Notes: generated by a model from the sequence alone, not told the origin. DNA of 64,000 bases from Novosphingobium indicum (GCF_014645195.1 NZ_BMLK01000008.1:1-64000); one strand, 5' to 3'. Positions 37,036 through 46,461 are shown, counted from the first letter of the stretch. Made by a program: numbers and translations.

Positions 37036-37710
37036 ATGACTGCATTTCCTTTCGACATCGTCGGTTTCGACCTCGACGGAACCCTTCTCGACAGCCACGG
37101 CGACCTGGCCCACGCGGTGAACCACGCCCTTGCGATCGAGGGCCGCCCGGCGATCCCCGCCGGGGATGTGCGCGATCTGATCGGAGGCGGTGCCAAGAAG
37201 ATGTTGGCCAAGGCGCTGGAACTGACGGGCGGGGCCGTTCCCGATGCCCGCTTCGACGAACTGCACCAGTCGCTGCTGACGTTCTACGAGAACAATATCG
37301 CGGTAGAGACGCAGCTGTTCCCGGGCGGCGAAGAGATGCTCGACGGACTGGCCGAGCGCGGCGTGAAGCTGGCCGTGGTGACCAACAAGCTGGAGCGCTT
37401 CGCGGAAAAGATCTTCGCCGAGCTGGGCCTGACCGATCGCTTCTTCACGATCATCGGCGGCGATACGCTGGGCCCAGGCCGCGCCAAGCCACGCCCCGAT
37501 CTGCTGCACCTGATGCTGGAGCGCTCGGGCGGGGGCACGGCGGCTTATGTCGGCGATACGACCTACGACACCGGCGCTGCCGCAGCTGCGGGATTGCCCT
37601 GCGTGGCCGTGAGTTTCGGCTTCAACGACAAGGCTCCGGCGGATCTGGGCGCGGCGAGCGTGATCGACCATTTCGATGAATTGATCCCGGCGCTGCAGCG
37701 GCTGGGGTAA
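37036..37710 (+). CDS. gph: phosphoglycolate phosphatase (HAD family)
   Basis: 224 residues from ATG 37036 (MTAFPFDIVGFDLDGTLLDS). HAD motifs: DLDGT (catalytic Asp pair), VVTNK (motif II) and KPRPDLLHLML...YVGDTTYDTGAA (motifs III/IV). The cap domain is helical. Hydrolyses 2-phosphoglycolate to glycolate, which connects to glyoxylate and to malate synthase G elsewhere in the window. HAD specificity is hard to fix by sequence; related sugar phosphatases are possible. Confidence 0.85.
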   Translation: MTAFPFDIVGFDLDGTLLDSHGDLAHAVNHALAIEGRPAIPAGDVRDLIGGGAKKMLAKALELTGGAVPDARFDELHQSLLTFYENNIAVETQLFPGGEEMLDGLAERGVKLAVVTNKLERFAEKIFAELGLTDRFFTIIGGDTLGPGRAKPRPDLLHLMLERSGGGTAAYVGDTTYDTGAAAAAGLPCVAVSFGFNDKAPADLGAASVIDHFDELIPALQRLG

Positions 37711-37842
37711 TCGGAACGACATGGACGATCGTCGTTCGCGAGACGGTGATCTCCCTTTGGAACATTATTGGTATCCGAAAGTTGTAGGATTGGCTGTTCG
37801 TCGAACACGACGGCAGAGCCGTTTTCTCGAGGGAGAGCACTT

Positions 37843-38010
37843 ATGTTTCGTTGGGCCATTATCTTCGCCGTCGTCGCTCTTATAGCGGCTCTTTTGGGCT
37901 TTGGCGGCGTCGCAGGGCTTTCTGCCGGACTGGCAAAGATTTTCCTGATTGTCGCGGTTGTCATCCTCGTCCTTGGTTTCCTGTTCGGACGCGGTCCTCG
38001 GGTGCGCTAG
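37843..38010 (+). CDS. DUF1328 small membrane protein (YtjA-like)
   Basis: 55 residues from ATG 37843 with GGGAGAG at 37831-37837. Two hydrophobic helices ([20 protein letters not shown] and [20 protein letters not shown]) and a basic tail fit the DUF1328/YtjA family exactly. The function of these abundant tiny inner-membrane proteins is unknown, with links to stress responses. Starts upstream of this ATG would add non-family sequence. Confidence 0.9.
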   Translation: MFRWAIIFAVVALIAALLGFGGVAGLSAGLAKIFLIVAVVILVLGFLFGRGPRVR

Positions 38011-38055
38011 ACGGAATCGCCATTCGAGTTTGTCTTGAATTGACCAGGTGTTGTG

Positions 38056-38087
38056 CGAAGGGCTCTGCTGACAAGCAGGGCCCTTCG
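38056..38087 (+). terminator. strong hairpin downstream of the DUF1328 gene
   Basis: A 14-bp stem (38056-38069 with 38074-38087, one G-T pair, GACA loop) sits 45 bp past the DUF1328 stop. No T-tract follows (AACTGCG), so it may be a Rho-dependent end point or an RNA-stability element. Confidence 0.5.
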
Positions 38088-38225
38088 AACTGCGTTACCG
38101 GGTTCGCACAAATCTTCATTTGCCCCCCACCGCCCCACCGATAACCGTCTCAGGCAAGTGCGATGCCTTGCCTCGCGCGGACGGTCATGCCAGCCCTGAG
38201 CCAATAGGTTTTAGTGAGACAAGAC

Positions 38226-39101
38226 ATGCCGACACCGGGAGAGAAACTGCGCAGCCTGATCGAGAACGGCGAGCACTTCGTGTGCGGCGATGTGTTTTCG
38301 GCGCTGACCGGGCGCATCGTTGAGCATGTCGGCTTTCCCGCGGCCTATCTCGGCGGTCACGCCTGTTCCGCATTCCACTACGCGGTGCCTGACAACGGCG
38401 TGTACAGCCAGGTCGAGCAGATCGAGCAGGCCGCGCGCATAGCGCACGTCATGTCGATCCCGCTGATCGCCGATGCCGATACGCTGGGCGAGACAGTGGC
38501 CGATGCCTATCACTTCACGCGCCGCTATATTCAGCAGGGCATTGCCGGCTTCCATGTCGAGGACGAGCGCAATCCCAAGCACTCCAAGCACGTCAACGGA
38601 CTGTGGTCGATCGAGGACCAGCAGGCGCGTATCGATGCCGCCCGACGGGCGCAGCGCGACAGCGGGCAGGACTTCGTGATCATCGCCCGCTGCGACGAAC
38701 TCTACACCAGCGAAATGGGCGGTGGCGGCACCGGCAGCATGGACGAGGCTGTCAAGCGCGGCCATGCCTACATGGAAGCGGGCGCCGACGTGCTGTTCTA
38801 CCCGCCGCGTCCCGACTGGGTGCCCGAAGTGGTGAAGGCGCTGGGATCGAAGATCCCGGTCGCGACCATGGGCTTCACGCTGCCCGATACCGCCTTCAAC
38901 ATGGCCACGGGCGGCTGGGTGACGGCCGCCGCGAACCACCTCAAGCTCATGCGCGAGCTCAAGGAGGAAGGCCGCATGCTATCGGGCAATTTCAACTTCC
39001 CCGAGAAGTACGAACTGATCGATCACCCGCTCTACGATGGGCTGATCGAGGAGTGGGCCGAAAAGACCGGACGTCCCACGCGCCCGAACCACGCGCCCTG
39101 A
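38226..39101 (+). CDS. isocitrate lyase / PEP mutase superfamily enzyme
   Basis: 291 residues from ATG 38226; a GTG at 38214 is an alternative. TIM-barrel enzyme with the metal-binding PLIADADTLGE and the active-site stretch FHVEDERNPKHSKH. In isocitrate and methylisocitrate lyases that stretch is K-(R/K)-C-G-H with a catalytic Cys; here the Cys position reads Ser. The residue change argues against a classical lyase and for a relative such as an oxaloacetate decarboxylase, phosphonopyruvate hydrolase or dimethylmalate lyase. The LLM-oxidoreductase remnant and an MFS carrier follow, so it may be part of a once larger catabolic unit. Confidence 0.8.
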   Translation: MPTPGEKLRSLIENGEHFVCGDVFSALTGRIVEHVGFPAAYLGGHACSAFHYAVPDNGVYSQVEQIEQAARIAHVMSIPLIADADTLGETVADAYHFTRRYIQQGIAGFHVEDERNPKHSKHVNGLWSIEDQQARIDAARRAQRDSGQDFVIIARCDELYTSEMGGGGTGSMDEAVKRGHAYMEAGADVLFYPPRPDWVPEVVKALGSKIPVATMGFTLPDTAFNMATGGWVTAAANHLKLMRELKEEGRMLSGNFNFPEKYELIDHPLYDGLIEEWAEKTGRPTRPNHAP

Positions 39102-39193
39102 TGGCCGCGCGTATTTGACCGCAGGGGCAATGCTTCTGGCGTTTCACGCGAAGCGACTTGCAGGCACCGCCCTGCAATTATCCTCTCCCCGCC

Positions 39194-39382
39194 ATGACCG
39201 GCCCGCAGCCGGCGAGGGGTGCGGGGGCCTACGACAATCTCGAGCCGCGCCCGCCGGCCGAACTCGTCGCGGAATACGAGGACGCCGGTGTTGGCCGCAT
39301 TCTCCTCGGTGTGCCTGATCTGGAGAACGAGGATGCCTTCGCCATGCTGGAAGACATTGCCGGCGGGATCGGTTTGGGCTGA
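39194..39382 (+). pseudogene. C-terminal remnant of an LLM flavin-dependent oxidoreductase
   Basis: Only about 62 codons remain open. The end, AELVAEYEDAGVGRILLGVP followed by DLENEDAFAMLEDIAGGIG, resembles the last helix-strand-helix of luciferase-like monooxygenases (where the pattern is 'yaeaGvdrvilglp...'). The flavin-binding barrel is missing and upstream sequence to 39102 contains no matching frame. Likely a deletion remnant, though a novel small gene is possible. Confidence 0.45.
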
Positions 39383-39401
39383 AAGGTGTCGCTCAGGGCG
39401 A

Positions 39402-40649
39402 TCAGGCCAGGTCGGCCTTGTCCGGATACTTGCCCAGCGACAGAAACAGTACGCTCGCGATGGTGAACAGCGGGAAGATGCCCCACAGCACCGCTTCGTA
39501 GGTTCCGGTCACATCGTAGATGGCGTTCGCGATCAGCGGCGAGAAGCCGGAGCCGACAGCCGAGAGCGCGCCGATCACGCCGAACAGCGAACCGAACACT
39601 CGGTGCGAGAAATAGCGCGTCGTCAGATAGGCGCAGGCATCGTATTCGGCGCCGCTGGCGAGCCCCAGCAGGAAACACGCCGCCATGGCCGCGCCGGGTG
39701 ACTGATCGGTCGCCAGCAGGACACCCGCCGACAGCATGGCCGCCATGCCGCATCCGGTCGCAACGAGCCGGCCGTCGACAAGGTCGAGCAGGAAGCCGCC
39801 CAGCACGCGCCCGGTGATGGTCCCGATACCCAGCAGGCCGGCGATTTCGGCGGCGCGGACCAGCGCGAAGCCTTCCTGCATGAGAATGGGCACGGCGTTG
39901 ATACCGAGGCCGGTCGCCCCGACCGAATAGATCAGCGCGGACAAGGCCAGACGGATGAAGCGGGGCGAGCGGAACTCGTTCGTGGCCCGCGGCGCAGCGG
40001 CGGAGGCATGGGGAGAGGGCTGTTCCTGCCGGGATTTTTCGCCATCCCGGTCGAACAGGAAATAGATCAGCGGATAGGCGATGACGAAGCTCAGCGCGGC
40101 AAGGCCGACATAGCCGCCGCGCCAGCCGAACTCCTCGACCAGCTTTGCCGTCAGGACCGGGACGATTGCCGAAGTGATGCCGGTTCCCGAAAGTGCGATG
40201 GACATGGCAAGGCCACGGTTCTTGTCGAAGCGCGTGGCGATGGCGGCTGTCCAGACCGTCGGGAAGATGAGCAACAGGGCCAGGGCCAGCACCACGTAGA
40301 GCGCCAGCCACGAGATCAGGCTGGGCCCTGCCGTGGAGAGCAGGCCGAGCGCTACGGAAAAGACCGGAATGCCGATCAGTGCAATCCGCCGGGGGCCATA
40401 CCGGTCGAGGGCCCGCCCGGCTACTGGTGCCATGAGCAGTGTCACGATCGAGGTGACCAGCGGACCTGCCGAAATCTGCGAGCGCGACCAGCCGAATTCC
40501 CGCTCGAGCGGTTCGATCATGACACCCAGAGCATAGGAATGGATTGCCACCAGCACCATGCCGAACAGGCACGCGGGCATGATACCACCGAACTGCCGCC
40601 ATTCCTGCCATGCTATCAGCTGTTTGCTCTCGCCTGTCTTCGTCTTCAT
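39402..40649 (-). CDS. MFS transporter
   Basis: 415 residues with about 12 transmembrane helices in two halves divided by a charged loop (RDGEKSRQEQPSPHAS). The motif-A-like loop between helices 2 and 3 reads GRALDRYGPRRI and its second-half counterpart GRVLGGFLLDLVDGR. It resembles the oxalate/formate antiporter-like and monocarboxylate-type MFS proteins (EFGWSRSQISAGP near the start). The substrate is likely an organic acid. A short palindrome lies in its upstream region. Confidence 0.85.
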   Translation of the reverse strand: MKTKTGESKQLIAWQEWRQFGGIMPACLFGMVLVAIHSYALGVMIEPLEREFGWSRSQISAGPLVTSIVTLLMAPVAGRALDRYGPRRIALIGIPVFSVALGLLSTAGPSLISWLALYVVLALALLLIFPTVWTAAIATRFDKNRGLAMSIALSGTGITSAIVPVLTAKLVEEFGWRGGYVGLAALSFVIAYPLIYFLFDRDGEKSRQEQPSPHASAAAPRATNEFRSPRFIRLALSALIYSVGATGLGINAVPILMQEGFALVRAAEIAGLLGIGTITGRVLGGFLLDLVDGRLVATGCGMAAMLSAGVLLATDQSPGAAMAACFLLGLASGAEYDACAYLTTRYFSHRVFGSLFGVIGALSAVGSGFSPLIANAIYDVTGTYEAVLWGIFPLFTIASVLFLSLGKYPDKADLA

Positions 40650-40725
40650 GTTCTCGTGGGTTCCGGGGGGCTTGTATCGGGGGCTTCAGGATCAATCGCG
40701 AGACCCTAGGTGCCAACATCTTCTA

Positions 40726-40733
40726 TGTATACA
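40726..40733. promoter_or_regulatory. possible GntR-type operator upstream of the MFS gene
   Basis: TGTATACA at 40726-40733, flanked as ATGTATACAATTG, resembles the core of operators bound by FadR-subfamily GntR regulators. It lies about 77 bp upstream of the MFS start. No GntR gene is in the window, and eight bases of symmetry are weak evidence. Confidence 0.25.
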
Positions 40734-40791
40734 ATTGTTCTGCAGGCCGCTGAGTGGATCCGCCGAAACCATTGTATTCGGCGGTTTGTGC

Positions 40792-43626
40792 CTACTTCTG
40801 CGCCGGTGTGGATACACCCTCCGGCAGGACCAGCACTTCCAACCCGCTGTTCGGTGTCAGGTAGCGCCGCGCCATGACTTCCAGATCCGCCGGGGTCAGT
40901 GCCAGAATGCGCTGCTCCGCCTGTTCGTAGCGGTCGATCCGCTCTGCTTCGGACTGGGCGCGGTCGACCAGCGAAAGCCAGCCGGAGTTGCTCTTGAGTG
41001 CGTTGTGCAGCGATTCCAGCAAAGGCTGCCGGGCGCGCTGGAACACGTCGGCACTGACCGGGGCGGTGTTGAGATCCTGCACTACCGTGTGGATCGCCTC
41101 GCGCGTTGCGGGAACATCGCGGACGTCGACCGAGGCGTTGACCGAGAACGTGCCGTATCCCTTCCAGTGGCGCGACAGCCAGCTGTTGGCGGAGGGGGAA
41201 TAGGCCTTGCCCAGAGCTTCGCGCAGGCGGTCGGTCAGCTGCACGCGCATCACGCGTTCGAGCATTTCCAGCGTCAGCGCCGCAACCGGATCGCTGTCAT
41301 CGCGCGTGGGCCAGGTGATTCGCAGCAAGGCCTGGTCGGCGGGGCCGGTATGGTGGATCACGCGCGGTGAGCGGTCGGCCGTGAAAGTGCGCTGCGGCTG
41401 GTCGTCGTAGCTGCGGAAGGTCGGCTCGCGAGGGGGCAGGGCGCCCAGCGTCTTCGCGACAAGCGCAATGGCCCGATCTTCGTCGATATCGCCGACGATG
41501 CCCACTTCGATGGCGCCGTGGGCAAGCCGGTCGCCGATGTCGTCGCGCAGCTTGTCGTAGCCGAGCTGGCGATAGTCCTGGAGCGACTGCAGGCTGAAAC
41601 GCGCATCGTCGTCCGAGATGATGGCGCCAAGATCCGCCTGCAGGGCCGATTGCGGCGTGGCGCGCAGGCGGGCGAAGTAGTTCGTCACCGACTGGCGGTA
41701 CTGCACTTCGCCTTCGCGGCGATATCCGGGGTCGGTGATCAGCGCCGTCAGCAGATCGAGCTGCAGCGGCAGGTCTCGCGGCGTGGTCCGGGCCCGTTGG
41801 GTGAACGTGGCTGCCCCGCGCGAAAGACCGAAGCTGAGCGTGCGCCCCGCGAGAATGGTGTCGAGCGCATCGCGGCTGTGTTTGCCGAGACCGCCTTCAT
41901 CGAGATAGGGCGCCATCTCGCTCGCGAGGGGATTGGCCCTGGTGTCGAGCATGTCCCCGCCGTCGATGGCGAGGCTGACCAGCACCTTGTCCTTGGCAAT
42001 GTCGGTGTGCTTCAGGTTCAGCATCACTCCATTGGCGAAACGCACTTCGCGGATGCCGAGGTGTGGATCTCGCGTGTCGCTCACGACCTTACCGGGCTGG
42101 CCGAAGTCGGTGTAGCCGAAAGTCATGGAGCCCTCGTCGGCGGCCTTGGCAACGGGCTCCTGCATCAGGTCCTGCCAGGCCTTGCGCAGAGCCTCGCTGC
42201 CCCCTTCCGGCGCCTTGCGTCCCTCGAAACGGATGAGCGGTTGATCCAGTGGCACGGCCTCGTGCTTCATGGCCTCCAGAACGGCATCGGGGGTAATCTG
42301 CGGCGCGAAGTTCTCGAAGCGCTGCTGCACCGAGGCGGGCGTGGAGGGAATGGTCTCGTCCGCCACCAGCGCCATGGCAGCGCCGGCGAGGGCACGATTG
42401 CTGCGGGTGTCGGCGGAGGCCGCGGCATCGGCGATCGACGTGCGGATTTCCGCGAGCTGTTCAGTGACTTCGCCCTTGGTGAAGCCGTAGGCAAGCGCGC
42501 GCCGGTATTCGCGCACCGCTGCCTGAAGCCCGCGCTGCCAGTGGCCATCCACAGCATCGATGATCAGCCGCGAGGAACGCCCCGCTTCGAAGATGTTGCC
42601 GGTGCCGAACCCTGCGCCCCGAAAGGGGGGCTCGGCGGTGCGGGCAAGGCGCCGCAGCCGGCGGTTGATGATGGCATAGCCGATGTTGCGCAGGAGGTTC
42701 TGCTGGCGCTCGACCACGGAATCGGGCTGATCGAGATAGGGGCCGTTGCGCAGGACGGTCACGCGTTCGGAAAGGGCGGGGTCGATGTAGACTTCGGTCC
42801 GTCCACTGTCGTCGCTGGCGACGGGACCGGCACCGGGTTGCGCTTCGGCGTCAGGGCCGGACCAGTCGTTGAAATGGCGGATGATGCCTGCTTCGACCGC
42901 GCCGACGTCGAAGTCGCCGATGACGATGAGCGTGACGTTCCCCGGCACGTATTCGCGGGTGTAGAAGGCGCGCAGCGACGCGCTGGTGGCTGCGTTGAGC
43001 GTTTCGGTCGTGCCGATGGGAAAGCGCCGGGCATAGCGGGCCTGGGGGTAGAAGAACTGCGTCGAATCGAGGCTGTTGCGATAGTCCCATGTGTTGCGGT
43101 CGCGCATTTCCGAGAGGATCACGCCGCGCTCGCGGTCGACGGCGCCCTGGGTAATCGTGAGGTTGCTCGCGGTTTCGCGCATCAGCATCAGTGCGGTGTC
43201 CAGCAGGATGTGATCGGAGCGCGGCAGGTCCAGCTTGTAGACGGTCCGCTCGAAGCTGGTCGAGGCGTTGGTATCGGCGCCGAAGGCGAGCCCGTCGCGC
43301 TCCAGCAGCTTGACCATTTCGCCTTCGGGCACACGCTTGGAGCCGTTGAAGGCCATGTGCTCGACGAAATGGGCATATCCCAGTTCACTGTCGGTCTCGT
43401 CGAGCGATCCCGCGTTCACGACCATGCGCACCACGGCGGTGCCGGCAGGCGTCGCGTTGTGGCGCACGATGTAGCGCATGCCATTGTCCAGCCTTCCGAA
43501 GCGGAAGTCCGGATCGACGGGAATGTCGCTGTTCTCGAAAGCCCAGGAACTGTCTTGGGGAACTTGCTTCGCGGCCAGCGGCGTGGGGGCCAGCGCCACG
43601 AGGACGGCAATCAGAAAACCTCTCAT
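40792..43626 (-). CDS. M16 family zinc metallopeptidase, two-repeat form
   Basis: 944 residues with a signal peptide at about 1-19 (LIAVLVALAPTPLAAKQ). The inverted zinc motif HFVEH is in YAHFVEHMAFNGSKRVPEGE, with the distal glutamate in ERGVILSEM about 75 residues on. A second, inactive M16 repeat forms the C-terminal half (about 500-944). Such periplasmic pitrilysin-like proteases degrade small peptides. Ends QK-like and is monocistronic. Confidence 0.93.
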   Translation of the reverse strand: MRGFLIAVLVALAPTPLAAKQVPQDSSWAFENSDIPVDPDFRFGRLDNGMRYIVRHNATPAGTAVVRMVVNAGSLDETDSELGYAHFVEHMAFNGSKRVPEGEMVKLLERDGLAFGADTNASTSFERTVYKLDLPRSDHILLDTALMLMRETASNLTITQGAVDRERGVILSEMRDRNTWDYRNSLDSTQFFYPQARYARRFPIGTTETLNAATSASLRAFYTREYVPGNVTLIVIGDFDVGAVEAGIIRHFNDWSGPDAEAQPGAGPVASDDSGRTEVYIDPALSERVTVLRNGPYLDQPDSVVERQQNLLRNIGYAIINRRLRRLARTAEPPFRGAGFGTGNIFEAGRSSRLIIDAVDGHWQRGLQAAVREYRRALAYGFTKGEVTEQLAEIRTSIADAAASADTRSNRALAGAAMALVADETIPSTPASVQQRFENFAPQITPDAVLEAMKHEAVPLDQPLIRFEGRKAPEGGSEALRKAWQDLMQEPVAKAADEGSMTFGYTDFGQPGKVVSDTRDPHLGIREVRFANGVMLNLKHTDIAKDKVLVSLAIDGGDMLDTRANPLASEMAPYLDEGGLGKHSRDALDTILAGRTLSFGLSRGAATFTQRARTTPRDLPLQLDLLTALITDPGYRREGEVQYRQSVTNYFARLRATPQSALQADLGAIISDDDARFSLQSLQDYRQLGYDKLRDDIGDRLAHGAIEVGIVGDIDEDRAIALVAKTLGALPPREPTFRSYDDQPQRTFTADRSPRVIHHTGPADQALLRITWPTRDDSDPVAALTLEMLERVMRVQLTDRLREALGKAYSPSANSWLSRHWKGYGTFSVNASVDVRDVPATREAIHTVVQDLNTAPVSADVFQRARQPLLESLHNALKSNSGWLSLVDRAQSEAERIDRYEQAEQRILALTPADLEVMARRYLTPNSGLEVLVLPEGVSTPAQK

Positions 43627-43714
43627 TGCCGAACACCTGCCCGAGAGGGATCAGGATAACAACCGTGTAATGCCACCTCCCCATCGCTTCGCGACAGGGA
43701 GGATTATGCAGTGC

Positions 43715-44497
43715 TTATTTGCCGCGCAGCTTGCGGTGCTTGGACAAGTCGAAGACCTCGCTCGGCCCGTTATCGTCCTGCAGCAGGCCGAGACGGCGCG
43801 CGACTTCCTGATAGGCTTCTTCCTCGCCGCCCAGATCGCGGCGGAAACGGTCCTTGTCGAGCTTTTCGCCAGTGACCATGTCCCACAGGCGGCAGCCGTC
43901 GGGGCTGATTTCGTCGGCGAGGATCACGCGGCTGAAATCGCCGTCCCAGATGCGGCCGAATTCGAGCTTGAAGTCGATCAGGCGAATGTTGATCGCCGCG
44001 AACATGCCGCACAGGAAGTCGTTCACGCGGATCGCCATGTCGGCGATGTCCTGCATCTCGTCGTGCCCGGCCCAGCCGAAGCAGCGGATGTGCTCTTCGG
44101 CAACCAGCGGATCGCCCAGCGCATCGTCCTTGTAGCAGTATTCGATCAGCGTGTGCGGCAGCATGTCGCCTTCGGGAATGCCGAGCCGCTTGGAAATCGA
44201 ACCGGCGGCGACGTTGCGCACCACCACCTCGATCGGGATGATCTCGACCTGCCGCACGAGCTGCTCGCGCATGTTCAGGCGGCGGATGAAGTGGTTGGGC
44301 ACGCCGATGTGGTTAAGGCGCGTGAAGACGTACTCGCTGATGCGGTTGTTGATCACGCCCTTGCCCTGGATCGTGCCCTTTTTCTGCGCGTTGAACGCAG
44401 TGGCATCGTCCTTGAAGTACTGGATCAGCGTACCGGGTTCCGGACCCTCGTAGAGGATCTTGGCCTTGCCTTCGTAGATCTGGCGGCGACGGGACAT
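43715..44497 (-). CDS. purC: phosphoribosylaminoimidazole-succinocarboxamide synthase
   Basis: 260 residues. Joins CAIR and aspartate with ATP to SAICAR. Signatures: [20 protein letters not shown], the [15 protein letters not shown] and [20 protein letters not shown] stretch, and the substrate loop [16 protein letters not shown]. The window therefore has five de novo purine genes (purN, purM, purS, purQ, purC) at separate positions. Confidence 0.97.
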   Translation of the reverse strand: MSRRRQIYEGKAKILYEGPEPGTLIQYFKDDATAFNAQKKGTIQGKGVINNRISEYVFTRLNHIGVPNHFIRRLNMREQLVRQVEIIPIEVVVRNVAAGSISKRLGIPEGDMLPHTLIEYCYKDDALGDPLVAEEHIRCFGWAGHDEMQDIADMAIRVNDFLCGMFAAINIRLIDFKLEFGRIWDGDFSRVILADEISPDGCRLWDMVTGEKLDKDRFRRDLGGEEEAYQEVARRLGLLQDDNGPSEVFDLSKHRKLRGK

Positions 44498-44681
44498 GGG
44501 TTTCGTCCTTCAAACGTCAAAAAGAGCAAACCCCGGCCCAGTCGAGTCGCGGGCGACTGCACGGGCCGGGGCAATTGGGCGGGCATATAGTGCAAGCCGG
44601 GTCAAAAGCAAACTGCGCGCACTGCTCTTGGTGGACACCAGCCGATTGTGCAAGGTGCCCCCGGACAAAAGGAGACAGAGT

Positions 44682-45149
44682 GTGGGAGAGAATGCGCCGG
44701 ATACCGTCGAGGACTGGATTGCGCGGGTCGTGGGGCACCCGGCCGTCTCGGACTGGGTGACCGTCGGTCAGGAGATGATCACCGGCTTCGCCGACGTGAC
44801 GCGCGACTGGAATTTCCTGCATGTCGATGAAGAAGCAGCCAGCGCCGCCGGCATGGACCGGACCATCGCGCATGGCTTCCTGACGCTCTCGCTGATGTCG
44901 CCGATGCGGATGAATGCCGGGCTCCTGCCGTGCCCCGGCCTCAAGATGGCGATGAACTACGGTCTGGATGCCGTGCGCTTTCTGGCGCCGGTCTATGCGG
45001 GCGATCGTATCCGGGGGCATTTCACCACCGAGGAGATTGTCGAGGCGCAGCCCGGCCGGTATCGCGAGCGGCTCAAGGCCAGCTTGGAGATCGAGGGGCA
45101 GGAAAAGCCTGCGCTCGTTGCGACCTGGCTGGCGCTGTACGTGACCTGA
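44682..45149 (+). CDS. MaoC-like (R)-specific enoyl-CoA hydratase
   Basis: 155 residues from GTG 44682; AAAGGAG at 44668-44674 lies at good spacing and no in-frame ATG fits. Hot-dog fold with the hydratase-2 motif: the catalytic Asp and His lie in GFADVTRDWNFLHVDEEAAS and the partner sequence TIAHGFLTLSL follows. Hydrates trans-2-enoyl-CoA to (R)-3-hydroxyacyl-CoA. It is followed by a GNAT gene. Confidence 0.85.
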   Translation: MGENAPDTVEDWIARVVGHPAVSDWVTVGQEMITGFADVTRDWNFLHVDEEAASAAGMDRTIAHGFLTLSLMSPMRMNAGLLPCPGLKMAMNYGLDAVRFLAPVYAGDRIRGHFTTEEIVEAQPGRYRERLKASLEIEGQEKPALVATWLALYVT

Positions 45150-45164
45150 GGAGCCGCAGTTCGC

Positions 45165-45752
45165 ATGACCGTTACCGTCCGCGCCCTGACCGGAAAGCAG
45201 ATAAAGGCCGCGATGGACGATCTCGCGGCGCTGCGCATGACGGTCTTCGCCGAGTGGCCCTATCTCTACGATGGCGATGCTGCCTATGAGGTGGAATACC
45301 TGCGCGAGTTTCTTGAGGCGCCCGATGGCATTCTGGTTGCGGCCTGCGATGGGGACCGGATCGTCGGTGCAGCAACGGCCTCACCCATGCACGCGCAGAA
45401 AGCCGAGTTCCGCCAGCCCTTCGAAGCGCGGGGCATCGATATCGCGCGGCTCTTCTATTTCGGCGAATCCGTGCTCCTTCCGGAGTATCGCGGGCAGGGG
45501 GTCGGCCATGCCTTCTTCGACCATCGCGAGGCGCAGGCACGCAAGTGCGGGGCGGAAGCGGCGACGTTTGCAGCGGTCATTCGTCCCGAGGATCATCCCT
45601 ACCGCCCGGCGGATTATGTTCCGCTCGACGCCTTCTGGCGAAAGCGCGGTTACGCGCCGGCGGAAGGGTTTGTGACCACGTTCGAGTGGAAGGATCACCG
45701 CGACGCGGAGGAAACCTCCAAACCCATGCAGTACTGGATGCGGCGTTTCTAA
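45165..45752 (+). CDS. GNAT family N-acetyltransferase
   Basis: 195 residues. The acetyl-CoA site is seen in ESVLLPEYRGQGVGHAFFDH (the R/Q-G-x-G/A core is RGQGVG). The rest does not point to a substrate. It overlaps the end of the convergent LMW phosphatase gene by 4 bp and follows the MaoC gene by 15 bp, likely co-transcribed with it. Confidence 0.85.
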   Translation: MTVTVRALTGKQIKAAMDDLAALRMTVFAEWPYLYDGDAAYEVEYLREFLEAPDGILVAACDGDRIVGAATASPMHAQKAEFRQPFEARGIDIARLFYFGESVLLPEYRGQGVGHAFFDHREAQARKCGAEAATFAAVIRPEDHPYRPADYVPLDAFWRKRGYAPAEGFVTTFEWKDHRDAEETSKPMQYWMRRF

Positions 45753-46234
45753 TTGCGTTCCTGCAACAGCGCCTCGACAAGGTTTTGCGCGGCTTCGCTG
45801 ACCTGGTGCCACGTCACTTCGAAGCCTTCCGGTCCGCCGAAGTAGGGATCCTCCACGTCCTGCCCCGCCATTCCGGGAATGTGGTCGAGCAGCAGCGATA
45901 GCCGCGCGCGGGATTGCGCCGGTTCGATCCTGCGCAGATCTGCAAGGTTCGACTGGTCGAGCGCAATGATCCTGTCGAAGCGCGTAAAGTCCTTCGGGCC
46001 GACCTGCCGGGCGCGATAGGCGCCGATATCGATGCCATGGCGCAGCGCCTCGGCGCGCGAGCGCGGATCCGGGCACTTGCCGATGTGCCATGAGCCGGTT
46101 CCGGCGGAATCGACAATGACATCGAGGTCCGCTTCTTGTGCATGATGCCGCAAGGCGGCTTCGGCGAGCGGCGAGCGACAGATGTTGCCGAGGCATACGA
46201 ACAGGACGGAAGGAGAGGGGATCTGATCGGGCAT
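45749..46234 (-). CDS. low-molecular-weight protein-tyrosine phosphatase
   Basis: 161 residues from ATG 46234 (MPDQIPSPSVLFVCLG); an ATG at 46270 is less likely. The P-loop CLGNICRS (CX5R-S) is intact and the general-acid Asp is in EDPYFGG. Dephosphorylates Tyr in proteins such as polysaccharide-export kinases. No such kinase is nearby. Confidence 0.93.
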   Translation of the reverse strand: MPDQIPSPSVLFVCLGNICRSPLAEAALRHHAQEADLDVIVDSAGTGSWHIGKCPDPRSRAEALRHGIDIGAYRARQVGPKDFTRFDRIIALDQSNLADLRRIEPAQSRARLSLLLDHIPGMAGQDVEDPYFGGPEGFEVTWHQVSEAAQNLVEALLQERN

Positions 46235-46403
46235 GCCAGCACATCTAGACGCCGGTGATCCCTGCGTCACCTGCCCGAAGGGGCGAGTGCGCTTGTAGCG
46301 TAAAAGCCGCCCTGCAAATCACGGTAAATTTTACGTTATCCCAGTTTGATAAGAGAGCGGAGACGTTCGCCAGACCAATATCACGCAGGGTTTCCTTAAG
46401 GAT

Positions 46404-46435
46404 TGGAGGGTAGTTCAGGTGTTGAACACCCTCCA
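46404..46435 (+). promoter_or_regulatory. leader hairpin ahead of the Tad-type genes
   Basis: TGGAGGGT (46404-46411) pairs with ACCCTCCA (46428-46435), extended by GTTCA/TGAAC inside with a short loop and one bulged base. It ends 26 nt before the TadG-like ATG, in the probable 5' leader, and may affect translation or be an upstream terminator. Confidence 0.35.
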
Positions 46436-46461
46436 TCCGGGCGGGTGGGGCTGGTTAACCG

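Noticed and set aside
41518..43659. 713-codon rightward frame opposite the M16 protease
   Set aside because: Shadow of a protease gene with an intact zinc motif; composition is typical of antisense reading in GC-rich DNA.
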